Source: Flavobacterium sp. (lineage in GTDB: Bacteria > Bacteroidota > Bacteroidia > Flavobacteriales > Flavobacteriaceae). Taken from it: a DNA stretch of 64,000 nucleotides. The stretch lies in the NCBI GenBank assembly GCA_015665265.1, contig JADFAM010000043.1, positions 29,627 to 93,626 on the forward strand, written 5' to 3'. Both the position numbers and the translations under genes were made by a program. Of this stretch, positions 55,070 to 64,000 are shown in pieces. The first letter of the stretch is position 1, and each line of letters starts with the position of its first letter. Below the pieces are notes generated by a model that made no database searches, was not told the origin of the DNA, and saw only the letters and a program-made list of their open reading frames with translations.

Positions 55070-58000
55070 ATGAAAAAAATATTTTTTGTCATCTTATGTT
55101 TTCTTTTTTCTGAAAACTACAAAGTTAATGCTCAAAAGAGTTCTACCAAATATTCTGAGGATTATTATAAAGCAACAGAATGGCGAAATATTGGTCCTTT
55201 CAGAGGAGGAAGAAGTGCTGCTGTAACAGGTGTGGCTGGAAAAGCTAATTTATTTTATTTTGGCTCAACTGGGGGTGGCGTATGGAGAACTACAGATGCA
55301 GGGAATACTTTTGAGAACATCTCCGATGGTTTCTTTGGAGGATCTGTTGGTTCAGTGGCTGTAAGTGAATGGGATAACAATGTGATTTATGTTGGGAATG
55401 GTGAAAAAACAGTACGCGGTAATGTTTCTTCAGGAGATGGTATTTGGAAATCAGAAAATGCAGGAAAAACATGGGAACCCATGGGGTTAAAGAATGCCAG
55501 ACATATTCCAAGAGTTCGTATTCATCCCAAGAATCCAGATATTGTTTTTGCTGGGGTACTTGGAGATTTATATAAATCTACTGAAGAAAGAGGAGTTTAT
55601 AAATCTGTTGATGGTGGAAAAACATGGAATAAAAAATTATTTGCAAATAAAGATGCTGGTGTTGTTGATTTGATTATAGATCCAAATAACTCGAGAGTTT
55701 TATATGCCACTACTTGGAATATTAGAAGAACCCCATACAGCTTGTCTAGTGGAGGTGATGGTTCTGCTTTATGGAAAAGTACTGATGAAGGTGAAACTTG
55801 GACTAATATATCTACTAACAAAGGACTTCCTGGGGGAATCTGGGGAATTAGTGGGGTTACCGTATCTCCAGTAAATTCAGATATTGTATGGGCATTAATT
55901 GAAAATGAAAAAGGTGGGGTTTATAAATCTACCGATGCAGGCAGAACTTGGAAATTAATTAACAATGAAAGAAAGCTACGTCAGCGAGCATGGTACTACA
56001 CACGCTTGTATGCAGACACACAAGATGAGGATATTTTATATGTATTAAATGTTAGATATCATAAATCCACAGATGGAGGAAAAACCTATAAAACTTTTAA
56101 TGCTCCTCACGGGGATCATCATGATTTATGGATAGCTCCAGAAGATAACCAAAGAATGATTATTGGTGATGATGGTGGTGCTCAAGTTTCTTTTGATGCA
56201 GGTATTAATTGGAGTACCTATAAAAATCAACCAACTTCACAGTTTTACAGAGTTACCACAGACAATCATTTTCCATACCGTATTTATGGAGCTCAACAAG
56301 ATAATTCTACTGTTAGAATTGCCCATAGAACACAGGGTAGGTTTATAGGGGAATCTGACTGGGAGTCTACAGCTGGAGGAGAAAGTGCTCATTTAGCAAT
56401 TGATCCATCAAATAATGATATTGTTTATGGAGGAAGCTATGGTGGTTTATTAACAAGACAAAATCATACAACTGGAGAAACAAGAGCAATTAACGTATGG
56501 CCAGATGACCCAATGGGGCATGGTGCTGAAGATTTTAAATATCGTTTTCAGTGGAATTTCCCAATCATGTTCTCTCCAAATCATAAAAATAAATTATATG
56601 CAGCATCAAATCATTTGCATATGACTACAAACGAGGGGCAATCATGGAAAATTATAAGCCCAGATCTAACAAGAAATGACCCTAGTACTCTAAAATCTTC
56701 TGGTGGACCAATTACAAAAGACAACACAGGTGTAGAATATTATGCAACTATTTTCGCTGTAAATGAATCGAGGCAAGAAGACGGATTAATTTGGACAGGT
56801 TCAGACGATGGTTTGGTTCATGTTACCAAAGATGGTGGAAAAAATTGGACTAATGTAACTCCAAAAAAAATGCCAGAATGGATGATGATTAATTGTATAG
56901 AGATAGATCCATTTACTAAGGGAGGTGCCTACATAGTTGGAACAAAATATAAATCTGGAGATTACCTACCTTATGTATACAAAACTGAAAATTATGGAAA
57001 ATCGTGGAAGCTAATTACAAATGGAATTGGCCCTGAAGACTTTACTCGTGCTTTAAGAGCAGACCCAAAGCGTAAAGGTTTGTTATATGCAGGGACTGAA
57101 AGAGGAATGTATATTTCTTTTGATGATGGAAATAATTGGAAAAAATTTCAGTTGAATTTACCTATTGTTCCCATTACTGATTTAGCTATTAAAAATGACA
57201 ATCTCATTGCGGCAACACAGGGAAGATCTTTTTGGATGATTGATGACTTAACTCCTTTTCATCAATTAAATACTAGCATAACAAAAGATGATGTTATTTT
57301 ATTTAAACCCCAAGATAGTTATAGAATGTCTGGGGGAAATAGCAGAACTTCAAAAACTGCTGGTACTAATCATCCTGGCGGAGTTGCTATCAACTATTTT
57401 ATCAAAGAAAAAGATAAAAAAGAAGTGGTATCCATTCAAATTTTTGACAGCAATGATCAATTAATTAAAACGTTTAGTACAAAACCCAACAAAGAAAAAA
57501 AAGAAGCTAAACTAAATACAGAAAACGGAAATAACATTTTTTACTGGGACATGATGTACCCAGGAGCAGAAAAAGTAAAAGATATGATCTTGTGGTGGGC
57601 TTCACTAAATGGACCAATGGCTTTACCTGGTAATTATAAAGTTTCTTTACAAGTAGGTGAAACAACTAAATCTCAAAACTTTACAATTCTAAAGAATCCA
57701 ATTTCAGAAACTAGTCTAGCAGATGCTACTGCTCAATTTAATTTTATAAATGATATTAATACTAAAGTAACAGAAATTCACAAAGCACTAAAAAACGTTA
57801 AGAAAGTAAGAGCACAAGTAACTTCTTTACAAAAATCAATAAGTGATAAATTAAAGTATTCAGAATTATTAGACTATGCAGATAGCTTACTTAAAGAGAT
57901 GACAGTTATAGAAGAAACTCTATACCAAACAAAAAGTAAGAGTAATCAAGATCCTTTAAATTTTCCAATTAGACTAAATAATAAATTAGCACATCTTAAT

Positions 58001-58177
58001 TCTTTAACTAGAATTGGAAGTTACGCTCCTACTGAGCAAGCTATTAATTTTAAAAATGAAATAACTCAAGAAATAGACAATCAATTATCAAAATTGTATG
58101 ATCTCTTCAAAATAAAAGTAAAAGTTCTAAATCAAAAAGTAAAAGACAGTCAGATTGATTTAATTCAATTAGACTAA
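55070..58177 (+). CDS. Large exported sortilin/BNR-repeat protein
   Basis: This 1035-residue protein has a signal peptide (IFFVILCFLFSENYKVNAQ). A ten-bladed-type propeller follows, with many Asp-box/BNR motifs such as STDGGKTY, STDEGETW and KSVDGGKTW through residues about 50-720. A beta-sandwich-like region comes next, and a C-terminal coiled coil (about 880-1035) rich in Lys and Leu. Homologues are annotated as glycosyl hydrolase or VPS10/sortilin-like; catalysis is not shown. It has no C-terminal type IX sorting domain that I can see. A bidirectional terminator follows. Confidence 0.85.
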   Translation: MKKIFFVILCFLFSENYKVNAQKSSTKYSEDYYKATEWRNIGPFRGGRSAAVTGVAGKANLFYFGSTGGGVWRTTDAGNTFENISDGFFGGSVGSVAVSEWDNNVIYVGNGEKTVRGNVSSGDGIWKSENAGKTWEPMGLKNARHIPRVRIHPKNPDIVFAGVLGDLYKSTEERGVYKSVDGGKTWNKKLFANKDAGVVDLIIDPNNSRVLYATTWNIRRTPYSLSSGGDGSALWKSTDEGETWTNISTNKGLPGGIWGISGVTVSPVNSDIVWALIENEKGGVYKSTDAGRTWKLINNERKLRQRAWYYTRLYADTQDEDILYVLNVRYHKSTDGGKTYKTFNAPHGDHHDLWIAPEDNQRMIIGDDGGAQVSFDAGINWSTYKNQPTSQFYRVTTDNHFPYRIYGAQQDNSTVRIAHRTQGRFIGESDWESTAGGESAHLAIDPSNNDIVYGGSYGGLLTRQNHTTGETRAINVWPDDPMGHGAEDFKYRFQWNFPIMFSPNHKNKLYAASNHLHMTTNEGQSWKIISPDLTRNDPSTLKSSGGPITKDNTGVEYYATIFAVNESRQEDGLIWTGSDDGLVHVTKDGGKNWTNVTPKKMPEWMMINCIEIDPFTKGGAYIVGTKYKSGDYLPYVYKTENYGKSWKLITNGIGPEDFTRALRADPKRKGLLYAGTERGMYISFDDGNNWKKFQLNLPIVPITDLAIKNDNLIAATQGRSFWMIDDLTPFHQLNTSITKDDVILFKPQDSYRMSGGNSRTSKTAGTNHPGGVAINYFIKEKDKKEVVSIQIFDSNDQLIKTFSTKPNKEKKEAKLNTENGNNIFYWDMMYPGAEKVKDMILWWASLNGPMALPGNYKVSLQVGETTKSQNFTILKNPISETSLADATAQFNFINDINTKVTEIHKALKNVKKVRAQVTSLQKSISDKLKYSELLDYADSLLKEMTVIEETLYQTKSKSNQDPLNFPIRLNNKLAHLNSLTRIGSYAPTEQAINFKNEITQEIDNQLSKLYDLFKIKVKVLNQKVKDSQIDLIQLD

Positions 58178-58193
58178 TTTGTTTTTTACTTAT

Positions 58194-58222
58194 AAAAAAA
58201 GCGACCAATAGTCGCTTTTTTT
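58194..58222. terminator. Bidirectional intrinsic terminator
   Basis: A 12-bp complementary stem made of seven A and GCGAC (58194-58205), a five-base loop and GTCGC plus seven T (58211-58222). It lies between the stops of the convergent BNR-protein gene and the 82-residue protein gene and could serve both. Confidence 0.8.
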
Positions 58223-58254
58223 ATGAGTAATAGAAACTCTTTTTAAAGATTCCT

Positions 58255-58503
58255 TTATTTCATATTCTTATTTGATACATAGACTCCATAAACAAAACCT
58301 GCTATAACTTTAGTAGAAAAAAAACGTTTCCATAATTGATTGCTAAAGTTTTGTTCTAAAACTGCCTGCCAGTTACCTGAAAAAATATCTGAAAAACTAT
58401 TTAAAAGAAGAGAAACTATACTTAAAAAGAAAACAAATACAATTCCAATTTTAATTGTATTTGACCAAAAAAAAGATTTTTTAATATTTTCAGAGAAGGC
58501 CAT
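58255..58503 (-). CDS. Small hypothetical membrane protein, 82 aa
   Basis: This 82-residue protein has one clear transmembrane helix (NTIKIGIVFVFFLSIVSLLLNSF, residues about 15-37) and a positively charged C-terminal part. The start is one base downstream of the MazG-like gene stop, so the two are likely co-translated. I do not recognise the family. The real-gene call rests on that spacing and on the clean N-terminus. Confidence 0.65.
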   Translation of the reverse strand: MAFSENIKKSFFWSNTIKIGIVFVFFLSIVSLLLNSFSDIFSGNWQAVLEQNFSNQLWKRFFSTKVIAGFVYGVYVSNKNMK

Positions 58504-58504
58504 A

Positions 58505-58831
58505 TTATTGAAGTTTTTTATTATTTTGATGACGATTATGATCTCGTTTAGCTTTAATCTCTAACTTTTTATTGAAAGATTCCTCTAAATTAATTCCTGT
58601 TTGGTTGGCTAAGCATAAAACAACAAATAATACATCTGCCAGTTCCTCTCCCAGATCTTTTCCTTTGTCTGATTGTTTCTCTGATTGCTCTCCGTATCTT
58701 CTGGCTATTATTCTGGCAACCTCTCCTACTTCTTCGGTTAGCTGAGCCATATTGGTTAATTCATTAAAATATCTAACACCGTGATTTTGAATCCATTGAT
58801 CTACTTGCTGTTGTGCTTTTTTAATACTCAT
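58505..58831 (-). CDS. MazG-like nucleotide pyrophosphohydrolase
   Basis: This 108-residue all-alpha NTP pyrophosphohydrolase of the MazG/iMazG type has the metal motif LTEEVGEVARIIARR (ExxE) followed by LGEELADVLFVVLCLAN (ExxD). It hydrolyses (d)NTPs, probably non-canonical ones, to monophosphate and pyrophosphate in nucleotide-pool cleaning. The small single-domain form is about half the size of E. coli MazG. Confidence 0.9.
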   Translation of the reverse strand: MSIKKAQQQVDQWIQNHGVRYFNELTNMAQLTEEVGEVARIIARRYGEQSEKQSDKGKDLGEELADVLFVVLCLANQTGINLEESFNKKLEIKAKRDHNRHQNNKKLQ

Positions 58832-58852
58832 TTTAATATAAAGTTATGACTT

Positions 58853-58860
58853 CAAATATA
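58853..58860 (-). promoter_or_regulatory. -7 promoter box for the MazG-like gene
   Basis: The minus strand reads TATATTTG (TAnnTTTG), 21 bases before the ATG at 58831. Confidence 0.5.
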
Positions 58861-59021
58861 GGTAACTAATTTTTATGTTTTTGATAGTTTAAACTTAGGA
58901 TATTTAATTAATTAAATTTGATTTGTGCCAAAAATTTTTTTTTAATCTTTCCATTAATCCTATTTAAAAGTAACCTTTATGAGATTCTTTCTCTTTTCAC
59001 AAAGTTTCTTATTTTTAACAC

Positions 59022-60242
59022 ATGACAAAAATTGCTACCCTATTTTTTACTTTCTTTATTTGTTCAAATTTAATAAGTCAAGAGAAATCTGATCCTAAAA
59101 CTCAACCCACTAATTTTTTATCAAAATCTTATTACAGCATAAATTTTGGCGGTATATTCTATCCTTTTTCCAATCAAAATTTAATTGATGGCTACACCAC
59201 TGAAACTTTTTCTAGAAATTATTTTTCTGGAAGAATGTTATTAGGTTACAAAATTCAACCAAATTTAGCAGTTCAATTTGGCACAATGAGACCTGCAGAA
59301 TGGTTTAAATATGACAACGTAAATAATATAGGTTATGATAGGAGTGTTTGGATAAATGCATGGTCTTTATCAATAAAAAAAAACATAAGTTTAAACAAAA
59401 AACTTTCTGTTTATGGCGAAACTGGTATTGCAAACGTTACAAGAGTTGGTTTTTCAATAAATGAAAAAGTAATATATTCTGATACCCGTTTCGCGTCTTT
59501 GTTGTATGGATTTGGCTTAAACTATAAGTTAAATGATAAATTTAGATTGAATTTAAACGGAACATTTTTACCTAAATCAGTAAAAGAAAATCAACCTTCT
59601 ATTTCTCAAGCTTCTGTTGGTTTTGAATATCATATTCAAAAATTACCTATAGAAACTGTTGGTAAATATGAAAGAAATGGATATTTCTTTCCAGAAAATA
59701 CAATTCAAATCGGATACGGAACTAGCAAAATTGGTTTTGGAGTAAATCGCTTTTTTGGAATGAGTTTAAAGGTTGGTAACTTTGAAAGTTTTGGAATTCC
59801 AGTTTTTTGGGTTGGAGAAGTAAAAGCAGAAAACTCTTTTTCTGTGACCTATCAAAGATTAGCGTTTAGAACAGAAAAGATTTTTTCTTTGGATTGGGGT
59901 ATTAGTGTTACTGCTATTAATACAGAGGCAACAAGAGAGAAAGTGCTAGCTTTCTCTATTTTTCCAACTATTCGTTTTTATTTAATGAGAAGAAAGGATT
60001 TTGATATGTATACTAATTACTCGCTTATAGGACCAACATTGTTAACAAAAGATAATTTAGATAATTTAAATACTGGTCCTAAAATTACCTATCAAGATAT
60101 GATGGGTTTAGGAATTTTCTTTGGAAAAAAAAGAAAATACAATGCAGAGCTTAGAATTATGCATTATTCAAACGGTAATATTTTTACTCAAAATGCGGGG
60201 GTAGCAGTACCAATTCAATTTACGTTTGGAAAAACATTTTAA
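59022..60242 (+). CDS. Hypothetical outer membrane beta-barrel protein
   Basis: This 406-residue protein has a signal peptide (ATLFFTFFICSNLISQ). The mature part is made of alternating hydrophobic/polar strands, with many aromatic residues and a C-terminal phenylalanine (FTFGKTF), the usual end of outer membrane barrels. Two similar halves are suggested: both have the GxxxYKI / GFGLNYKL-type repeats. It may be a porin or lipid-A-type enzyme such as PagL-like barrels, but no catalytic motif is clear. The gene stands alone. Confidence 0.65.
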   Translation: MTKIATLFFTFFICSNLISQEKSDPKTQPTNFLSKSYYSINFGGIFYPFSNQNLIDGYTTETFSRNYFSGRMLLGYKIQPNLAVQFGTMRPAEWFKYDNVNNIGYDRSVWINAWSLSIKKNISLNKKLSVYGETGIANVTRVGFSINEKVIYSDTRFASLLYGFGLNYKLNDKFRLNLNGTFLPKSVKENQPSISQASVGFEYHIQKLPIETVGKYERNGYFFPENTIQIGYGTSKIGFGVNRFFGMSLKVGNFESFGIPVFWVGEVKAENSFSVTYQRLAFRTEKIFSLDWGISVTAINTEATREKVLAFSIFPTIRFYLMRRKDFDMYTNYSLIGPTLLTKDNLDNLNTGPKITYQDMMGLGIFFGKKRKYNAELRIMHYSNGNIFTQNAGVAVPIQFTFGKTF

Positions 60243-60307
60243 AACTTTTTCAAATTCTAAAGAAATGACTATTTCTGACCAATAAGTATTGTATTTTTAG
60301 CCTCAAA

Positions 60308-61621
60308 ATGCAAAGAACAATACGTACTTTCTCAAAAGAAACTGTTTCAAATCTCAATGAAAAATTATTGAGATGGGCACAACAATTCGAGACTGCTGTT
60401 TGGTTAGATTCTAACAAACATAACCAAGAACACAGTAATTTTGATGCTATTCTTGCTATTGAGGAATTTACAAGTATTCAAACAGATGCAGAACATGCAT
60501 TTGAAAAACTAAAGGAATACCAATCTATCACACAAGATTATTTATTTGGCTACCTCAGTTATGATGTAAAAAATGATACTGAAAATTTAACATCCTCAAA
60601 TGTTAATGATTTAGGATTTGCTGAGTTGTTTTTCTTTCAACCACAAAAAATTCTATTCATAAAAAACAATCAAATAGAATTTCAATATCTAACAATGGTT
60701 GATGATGAAATTGACACAGACTTTAAAGCAATTTGTAACATTGCATTGACACCACAAAGTAGTCATCTAAGTGAGAAAAAAATTGAAATTAAATCACGGA
60801 TTTCAAAAAAAGACTACCATCAAAAAGTAGACAAAATTCTAGAACACATTCATAAAGGTGTTATTTACGAAGCTAATTTTTGTCAGGAATTTTATGCAGA
60901 AAACACCCGTATCAATCCACTGCATATTTATGAAGATTTAAATACTATCTCTGAGGCGCCATTTGCCACATTTTTTAAAATAGATCATCAATTTTTACTT
61001 TGTTCATCTCCGGAAAGATACTTAAAGAAAGAAGGGCGTAAGATTATTTCACAACCCATTAAAGGAACTGCCAAACGTTTTGAAGATCGTTTAGAAGATC
61101 AGAAAACTGCTACAGCCTTATCAAAAGACACTAAAGAACGATCAGAAAATATTATGATTGTAGATTTAGTTAGAAATGATTTATCTAAATCTGCTACAAA
61201 AGGAAGTGTACAAGTAGAGGAATTATGTAAAGTTTTTTCATTTAAACAGGTGCATCAAATGATCTCTACAGTAGTTTCTGAAATAAAGGAGGATGTTCAT
61301 CTTGTAGATGTCATTAAAGATACTTTTCCAATGGGAAGTATGACAGGAGCTCCAAAAATATCTGCCATGAAAATTATTGAAAGCTTAGAGGAAACCAAAC
61401 GAGGTTTGTATTCAGGTGCTGTGGGATATTTTACTCCATCTGGAGATTTCGATTTTAATGTAGTGATCAGAAGTATTTTATATGATGCAGAAAAAAAGTA
61501 TCTTTCATTTTCGGTAGGAAGTGCTATAACGGCAAAATCTTTTCCTGAAAAAGAATATGAAGAGTGTTTATTAAAAGCAAGGGCAATGCAATTTGTTTTA
61601 ACAAATTCTAACGAACTATGA
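60308..61621 (+). CDS. pabB: Aminodeoxychorismate synthase component I (PabB family)
   Basis: This 437-residue chorismate-binding enzyme converts chorismate to aminodeoxychorismate for folate synthesis. The chorismate motifs are [20 protein letters not shown] (with the PIKGT motif of the family), [13 protein letters not shown] and [16 protein letters not shown]. The same family includes anthranilate synthase TrpE; the PIKGT loop and the length favour PabB. No pabA is next to it. The next gene starts four bases inside its end (ATGA). Confidence 0.9.
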   Translation: MQRTIRTFSKETVSNLNEKLLRWAQQFETAVWLDSNKHNQEHSNFDAILAIEEFTSIQTDAEHAFEKLKEYQSITQDYLFGYLSYDVKNDTENLTSSNVNDLGFAELFFFQPQKILFIKNNQIEFQYLTMVDDEIDTDFKAICNIALTPQSSHLSEKKIEIKSRISKKDYHQKVDKILEHIHKGVIYEANFCQEFYAENTRINPLHIYEDLNTISEAPFATFFKIDHQFLLCSSPERYLKKEGRKIISQPIKGTAKRFEDRLEDQKTATALSKDTKERSENIMIVDLVRNDLSKSATKGSVQVEELCKVFSFKQVHQMISTVVSEIKEDVHLVDVIKDTFPMGSMTGAPKISAMKIIESLEETKRGLYSGAVGYFTPSGDFDFNVVIRSILYDAEKKYLSFSVGSAITAKSFPEKEYEECLLKARAMQFVLTNSNEL

Positions 61622-61863
61622 TTCCAGATCAAGAAGAGAAATTTGAGGCTGTGTATAAAAGTCTTACTGAAAAAGCTACAGAGCAACTCTTATTCAATAC
61701 ATTTTTAAAAATGTATCCAGTAGCATGGAAACAACTAAAAATTACATTTTCAAAATTTAAAAGAAGTAAACAATTTGGTAAAACCATTCCTCTACCAAGA
61801 CCAGAGGAATCACTTCGTAAAAGTATTAGAATTTGGCTAAAAAAAACTACTGATGGTTCATAA
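61618..61863 (+). CDS. Small hypothetical protein, 81 aa
   Basis: This protein of 81 residues, with no signal peptide or membrane segment, is basic and lysine-rich, with [20 protein letters not shown] and a [19 protein letters not shown] end. The start overlaps the pabB stop by four bases and the stop overlaps the hydrolase start by 11 bases, so it is translated in an operon and is unlikely to be spurious. Function unknown. Confidence 0.7.
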   Translation: MIPDQEEKFEAVYKSLTEKATEQLLFNTFLKMYPVAWKQLKITFSKFKRSKQFGKTIPLPRPEESLRKSIRIWLKKTTDGS

Positions 61864-62674
61864 AGAATTCAATTTTCATATTTATAACACCACTTTTTTT
61901 GGTCAATATTGGGAAGCAAAAAACACAAAAGCAGTTGTTGTTCTGGCACATGGAATGGGTGAATACTCAGGGCGCTATATGCATGTGGCCAAGACCTTAA
62001 ATGAACATGATTTTTCTGTAGTTGCTTTTGATCATTTTGGACATGGAAAAACAACTGGAAAACGTGGTCATAACCCTAGTTTTGAAGCTGTATTAGAAAG
62101 TATTGCTGTAATTATAGAAAAAGCAAAGGAACTTTTCCCCAATACTCCTATTTTTTTATATGGGCATTCTATGGGTGGAAATGCTGTAATTAATTATGCT
62201 CTCAAAAAATCAACTCATTTACAAGGAATTATTGCCACAAGCCCCTTTTTAAAATTGGCTTTTGAGCCGCCTAAGATTAAATTAGCTCTAGGCAAGTTGT
62301 TGCAAAAAATTGCACCCTCAGTAACCCTAGGTAATGAGATAAACCCAAATGATATCTCTCGAGAAAAAATAGAAGTTGATAGGTATATAAATGACCCTTT
62401 AATACATTCAAAGATTAGCCCTAACTTCTCTTTAACGTTTATTGATTCTGGAAAATGGGCTATTGAAAATGCATCTCAACTAACCATCCAAATACTATTA
62501 CTGCATGGAACAGGTGATAAAATTATCGATTATAGAGGAACACAAAAATTTGCTGAAAATGCCAAGAGAGCAACTCTGAAATTGTATGAAAATGGGTATC
62601 ATGAATTACACAATGATTTGTGCAAAAATGAAATGCTGGTAGATGTTGTAAACTGGATAAGTTCTCAACTTTAA
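61853..62674 (+). CDS. Alpha/beta hydrolase, monoacylglycerol lipase type
   Basis: This 273-residue alpha/beta hydrolase is of the serine aminopeptidase S33 / monoglyceride lipase type. It has AVVVLAHGMGEYSGRY (oxyanion HG), YGHSMGG (nucleophile Ser in GHSMG near 105), a DHFGHGKTTGKRG segment typical of MGL lipases, and GYHELHNDL near the end for the catalytic His. Substrate is probably a lysophospholipid or glyceride ester, unproven. Confidence 0.9.
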   Translation: MVHKEFNFHIYNTTFFGQYWEAKNTKAVVVLAHGMGEYSGRYMHVAKTLNEHDFSVVAFDHFGHGKTTGKRGHNPSFEAVLESIAVIIEKAKELFPNTPIFLYGHSMGGNAVINYALKKSTHLQGIIATSPFLKLAFEPPKIKLALGKLLQKIAPSVTLGNEINPNDISREKIEVDRYINDPLIHSKISPNFSLTFIDSGKWAIENASQLTIQILLLHGTGDKIIDYRGTQKFAENAKRATLKLYENGYHELHNDLCKNEMLVDVVNWISSQL

Positions 62675-62680
62675 TTTCCA

Positions 62681-62688
62681 TATTTTTG
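62681..62688 (+). promoter_or_regulatory. -7 promoter box near tilS
   Basis: TATTTTTG matches TAnnTTTG and ends eight bases before the ATG at 62697. If used, the transcript would be almost leaderless. Confidence 0.4.
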
Positions 62689-62696
62689 TAACACAA

Positions 62697-64000
62697 ATGC
62701 TACAGAAATTTAAACAACATCTTCATCAAAACTTTCCTTTTTTAGAGGACAGCAAACTACTTATTGCTATTTCTGGAGGAATAGATAGTGTTGTACTGGC
62801 TCATTTATGCAGTCAATTAAACCTAAACTTTTCTTTATGCCATTGTAACTTTAACTTGCGCGGCCAAGAAAGTGATGATGATGAAGCCTTTGTAACATCT
62901 TTGGCAGAATCACTTAAAACTCCTGTGTATACAACTTCTTTTGAAACAGAAAAATATGCTAAAAAAAACAAGGTTTCTATTCAAGTGGCTGCAAGAGATT
63001 TACGCTATACTTGGTTTTATGAACTCCTTGGCACAAAAGGGTATAACTATGTGTTAACTGCGCACAATACCAATGATAATTTAGAAACTTTTATTATAAA
63101 CTTAACTAGAGGAAGTGGTTTAGAGGGGTTTACAGGGATTCCTCCTGTAAATCAAAAATCTGTGAGGCCATTATTGGCTTTTTCTAGAGATGACATCACC
63201 TTATTTGCCATTAAAAATGGCATTGTTTGGAGAGAAGACAGATCAAATGCTAGCATAAAATATGTTAGAAATAAAGTACGTCACAAAGTAATTCCTATTT
63301 TAAAAGAATTAAATCCACATGTGTTAGAAAGTTTTCAAAACACCATAGAATATTTAAATGAAAGTCAGTCCATTATAAATGACGCTGTAAAAAATATTTC
63401 TGCCAACGTTGTTTCTTACGAAAATGATGTACTTAAAATAAGTTGTAAAGAAATCGATAAGCTTTCAAACAAGAAAGCGTATCTATATCAACTTCTGCAA
63501 GCATATGGATTTACTGCATGGAATGACATTGTTGATTTAATTTCTGCGCAACCAGGCAAACAAGTATTTTCTAATACACATAGGTTATTAAAAGACAGGA
63601 ATTTTCTAATACTAACAACCATCAATAAAAGTCAATCTATAAAAGGCCCCATTCTGATAGACCAGAAAGTATCAGAAATTACAAATCCAATTAAGCTTAC
63701 CATTCAAAACACAGATGATTACACGTCTAAAAACAAGGAGCAAATAATTATTGATAAGGATTTGGTGAATTATCCGTTATCTCTAAAAAAATGGCATCAT
63801 GGAGATGCCATGTATCCCACTGGAATGATAGGTAGTAAGAAAATAAGTCAACTTTTTAAAGACAATAAATTATCTTTGCTCGACAAAGAAAAAATTTGGA
63901 TCCTTGCAGATGCAAAAGACCATATTATTTGGGTAATTGGGCTCAGACAAGATCGACGATATCTTGCAAACAAAACAAGTAAAAATCGATTGAAAATATC
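62697..64000 (+). CDS. tilS: tRNA(Ile)-lysidine synthase TilS (3' end missing)
   Basis: TilS modifies the C34 anticodon base of tRNA-Ile(CAU) with lysine so that it reads AUA. The open frame runs from the ATG at 62697 to the window edge, 434 complete codons with no stop. It has the PP-loop ATP motif ISGGIDSVVLAHL (near residue 25), the HNTNDNLETF and LTRGSGLEGFTGI segments, and the C-terminal TilS domain with GDAMYPTGMIGSKKISQ and VIGLRQDRR. Only a few residues should be missing. It was not captured as a complete frame because it runs off the end. Confidence 0.95.
   Translation, partial: MLQKFKQHLHQNFPFLEDSKLLIAISGGIDSVVLAHLCSQLNLNFSLCHCNFNLRGQESDDDEAFVTSLAESLKTPVYTTSFETEKYAKKNKVSIQVAARDLRYTWFYELLGTKGYNYVLTAHNTNDNLETFIINLTRGSGLEGFTGIPPVNQKSVRPLLAFSRDDITLFAIKNGIVWREDRSNASIKYVRNKVRHKVIPILKELNPHVLESFQNTIEYLNESQSIINDAVKNISANVVSYENDVLKISCKEIDKLSNKKAYLYQLLQAYGFTAWNDIVDLISAQPGKQVFSNTHRLLKDRNFLILTTINKSQSIKGPILIDQKVSEITNPIKLTIQNTDDYTSKNKEQIIIDKDLVNYPLSLKKWHHGDAMYPTGMIGSKKISQLFKDNKLSLLDKEKIWILADAKDHIIWVIGLRQDRRYLANKTSKNRLKI

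Noticed and set aside
61297-61686. Minus-strand frame opposite the end of pabB
   Set aside because: It is fully antisense to conserved PabB motifs and shows no independent features.

Overview
This window is chromosomal DNA of a low-GC member of the Bacteroidota, most likely a marine-type Flavobacteriaceae. Four things point there: the gene set and protein sequences; promoters with the Bacteroidota -7 motif TAnnTTTG rather than a sigma70 -10 box; a dcw cluster without murF, ddl and ftsB; and a long-linker FtsZ. Nearly all of the window codes for protein. No rRNA, tRNA, CRISPR array, transposase or prophage gene was found, and no gene-free stretch exceeds about 250 bases.

Layout. 1-6800: the end of obg, a lipoprotein, a DUF456 membrane protein, a candidate small RNA, lysS, a thioredoxin-like protein, rsmG, a fatty acid desaturase and an aminotransferase. 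6780-22330 (minus strand): a complete flavobacterial division and cell wall cluster, mraZ-rsmH-ftsL-ftsI-murE-mraY-murD-ftsW-murG-murC-ftsQ-ftsA-ftsZ. It has a three-repeat MraZ-type operator at its head and an intrinsic terminator at its tail. 22450-32300: a hydrolase, engB and a pseudouridine synthase, then a Tat-type oxidoreductase, a nitroreductase, a penicillin-acylase-like enzyme, a DegT aminotransferase, galE and fabD.

32400-46260 is the most distinctive region. A preQ0/queuosine-precursor transporter and a DUF547 protein lead into an arsenosugar biosynthesis gene set: peroxidase-like protein, radical SAM ArsS, TIGR04282 glycosyltransferase, purine nucleoside phosphorylase and ArsM-like methyltransferase. 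A membrane hydroxylase of the sterol desaturase family follows. After one glycoside-hydrolase-like gene on the opposite strand come a FAD/NAD oxidoreductase, a membrane polyferredoxin and three glycosyltransferases. The chemistry that fits is arsenic methylation, 5'-deoxyadenosyl transfer, removal of adenine and glycosyl transfer. A redox and membrane-glycoconjugate arm encoded next door is an inference.

46300-64000: a HAD phosphatase, a nitrilase, a DUF2797 protein, a bacterial GH3-like acyl-adenylating enzyme, a polyprenyl diphosphate synthase, rlmN, queA and aroA. These are followed by a large sortilin/BNR-repeat exported protein, a MazG-like pyrophosphohydrolase, an outer-membrane protein, and a tight cluster of pabB, an 81-residue unknown protein, a hydrolase and tilS. 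TilS runs off the right edge. Several genes have an apparent upstream TTG start that is really the end of their -7 promoter box; the starts given here are corrected for that.
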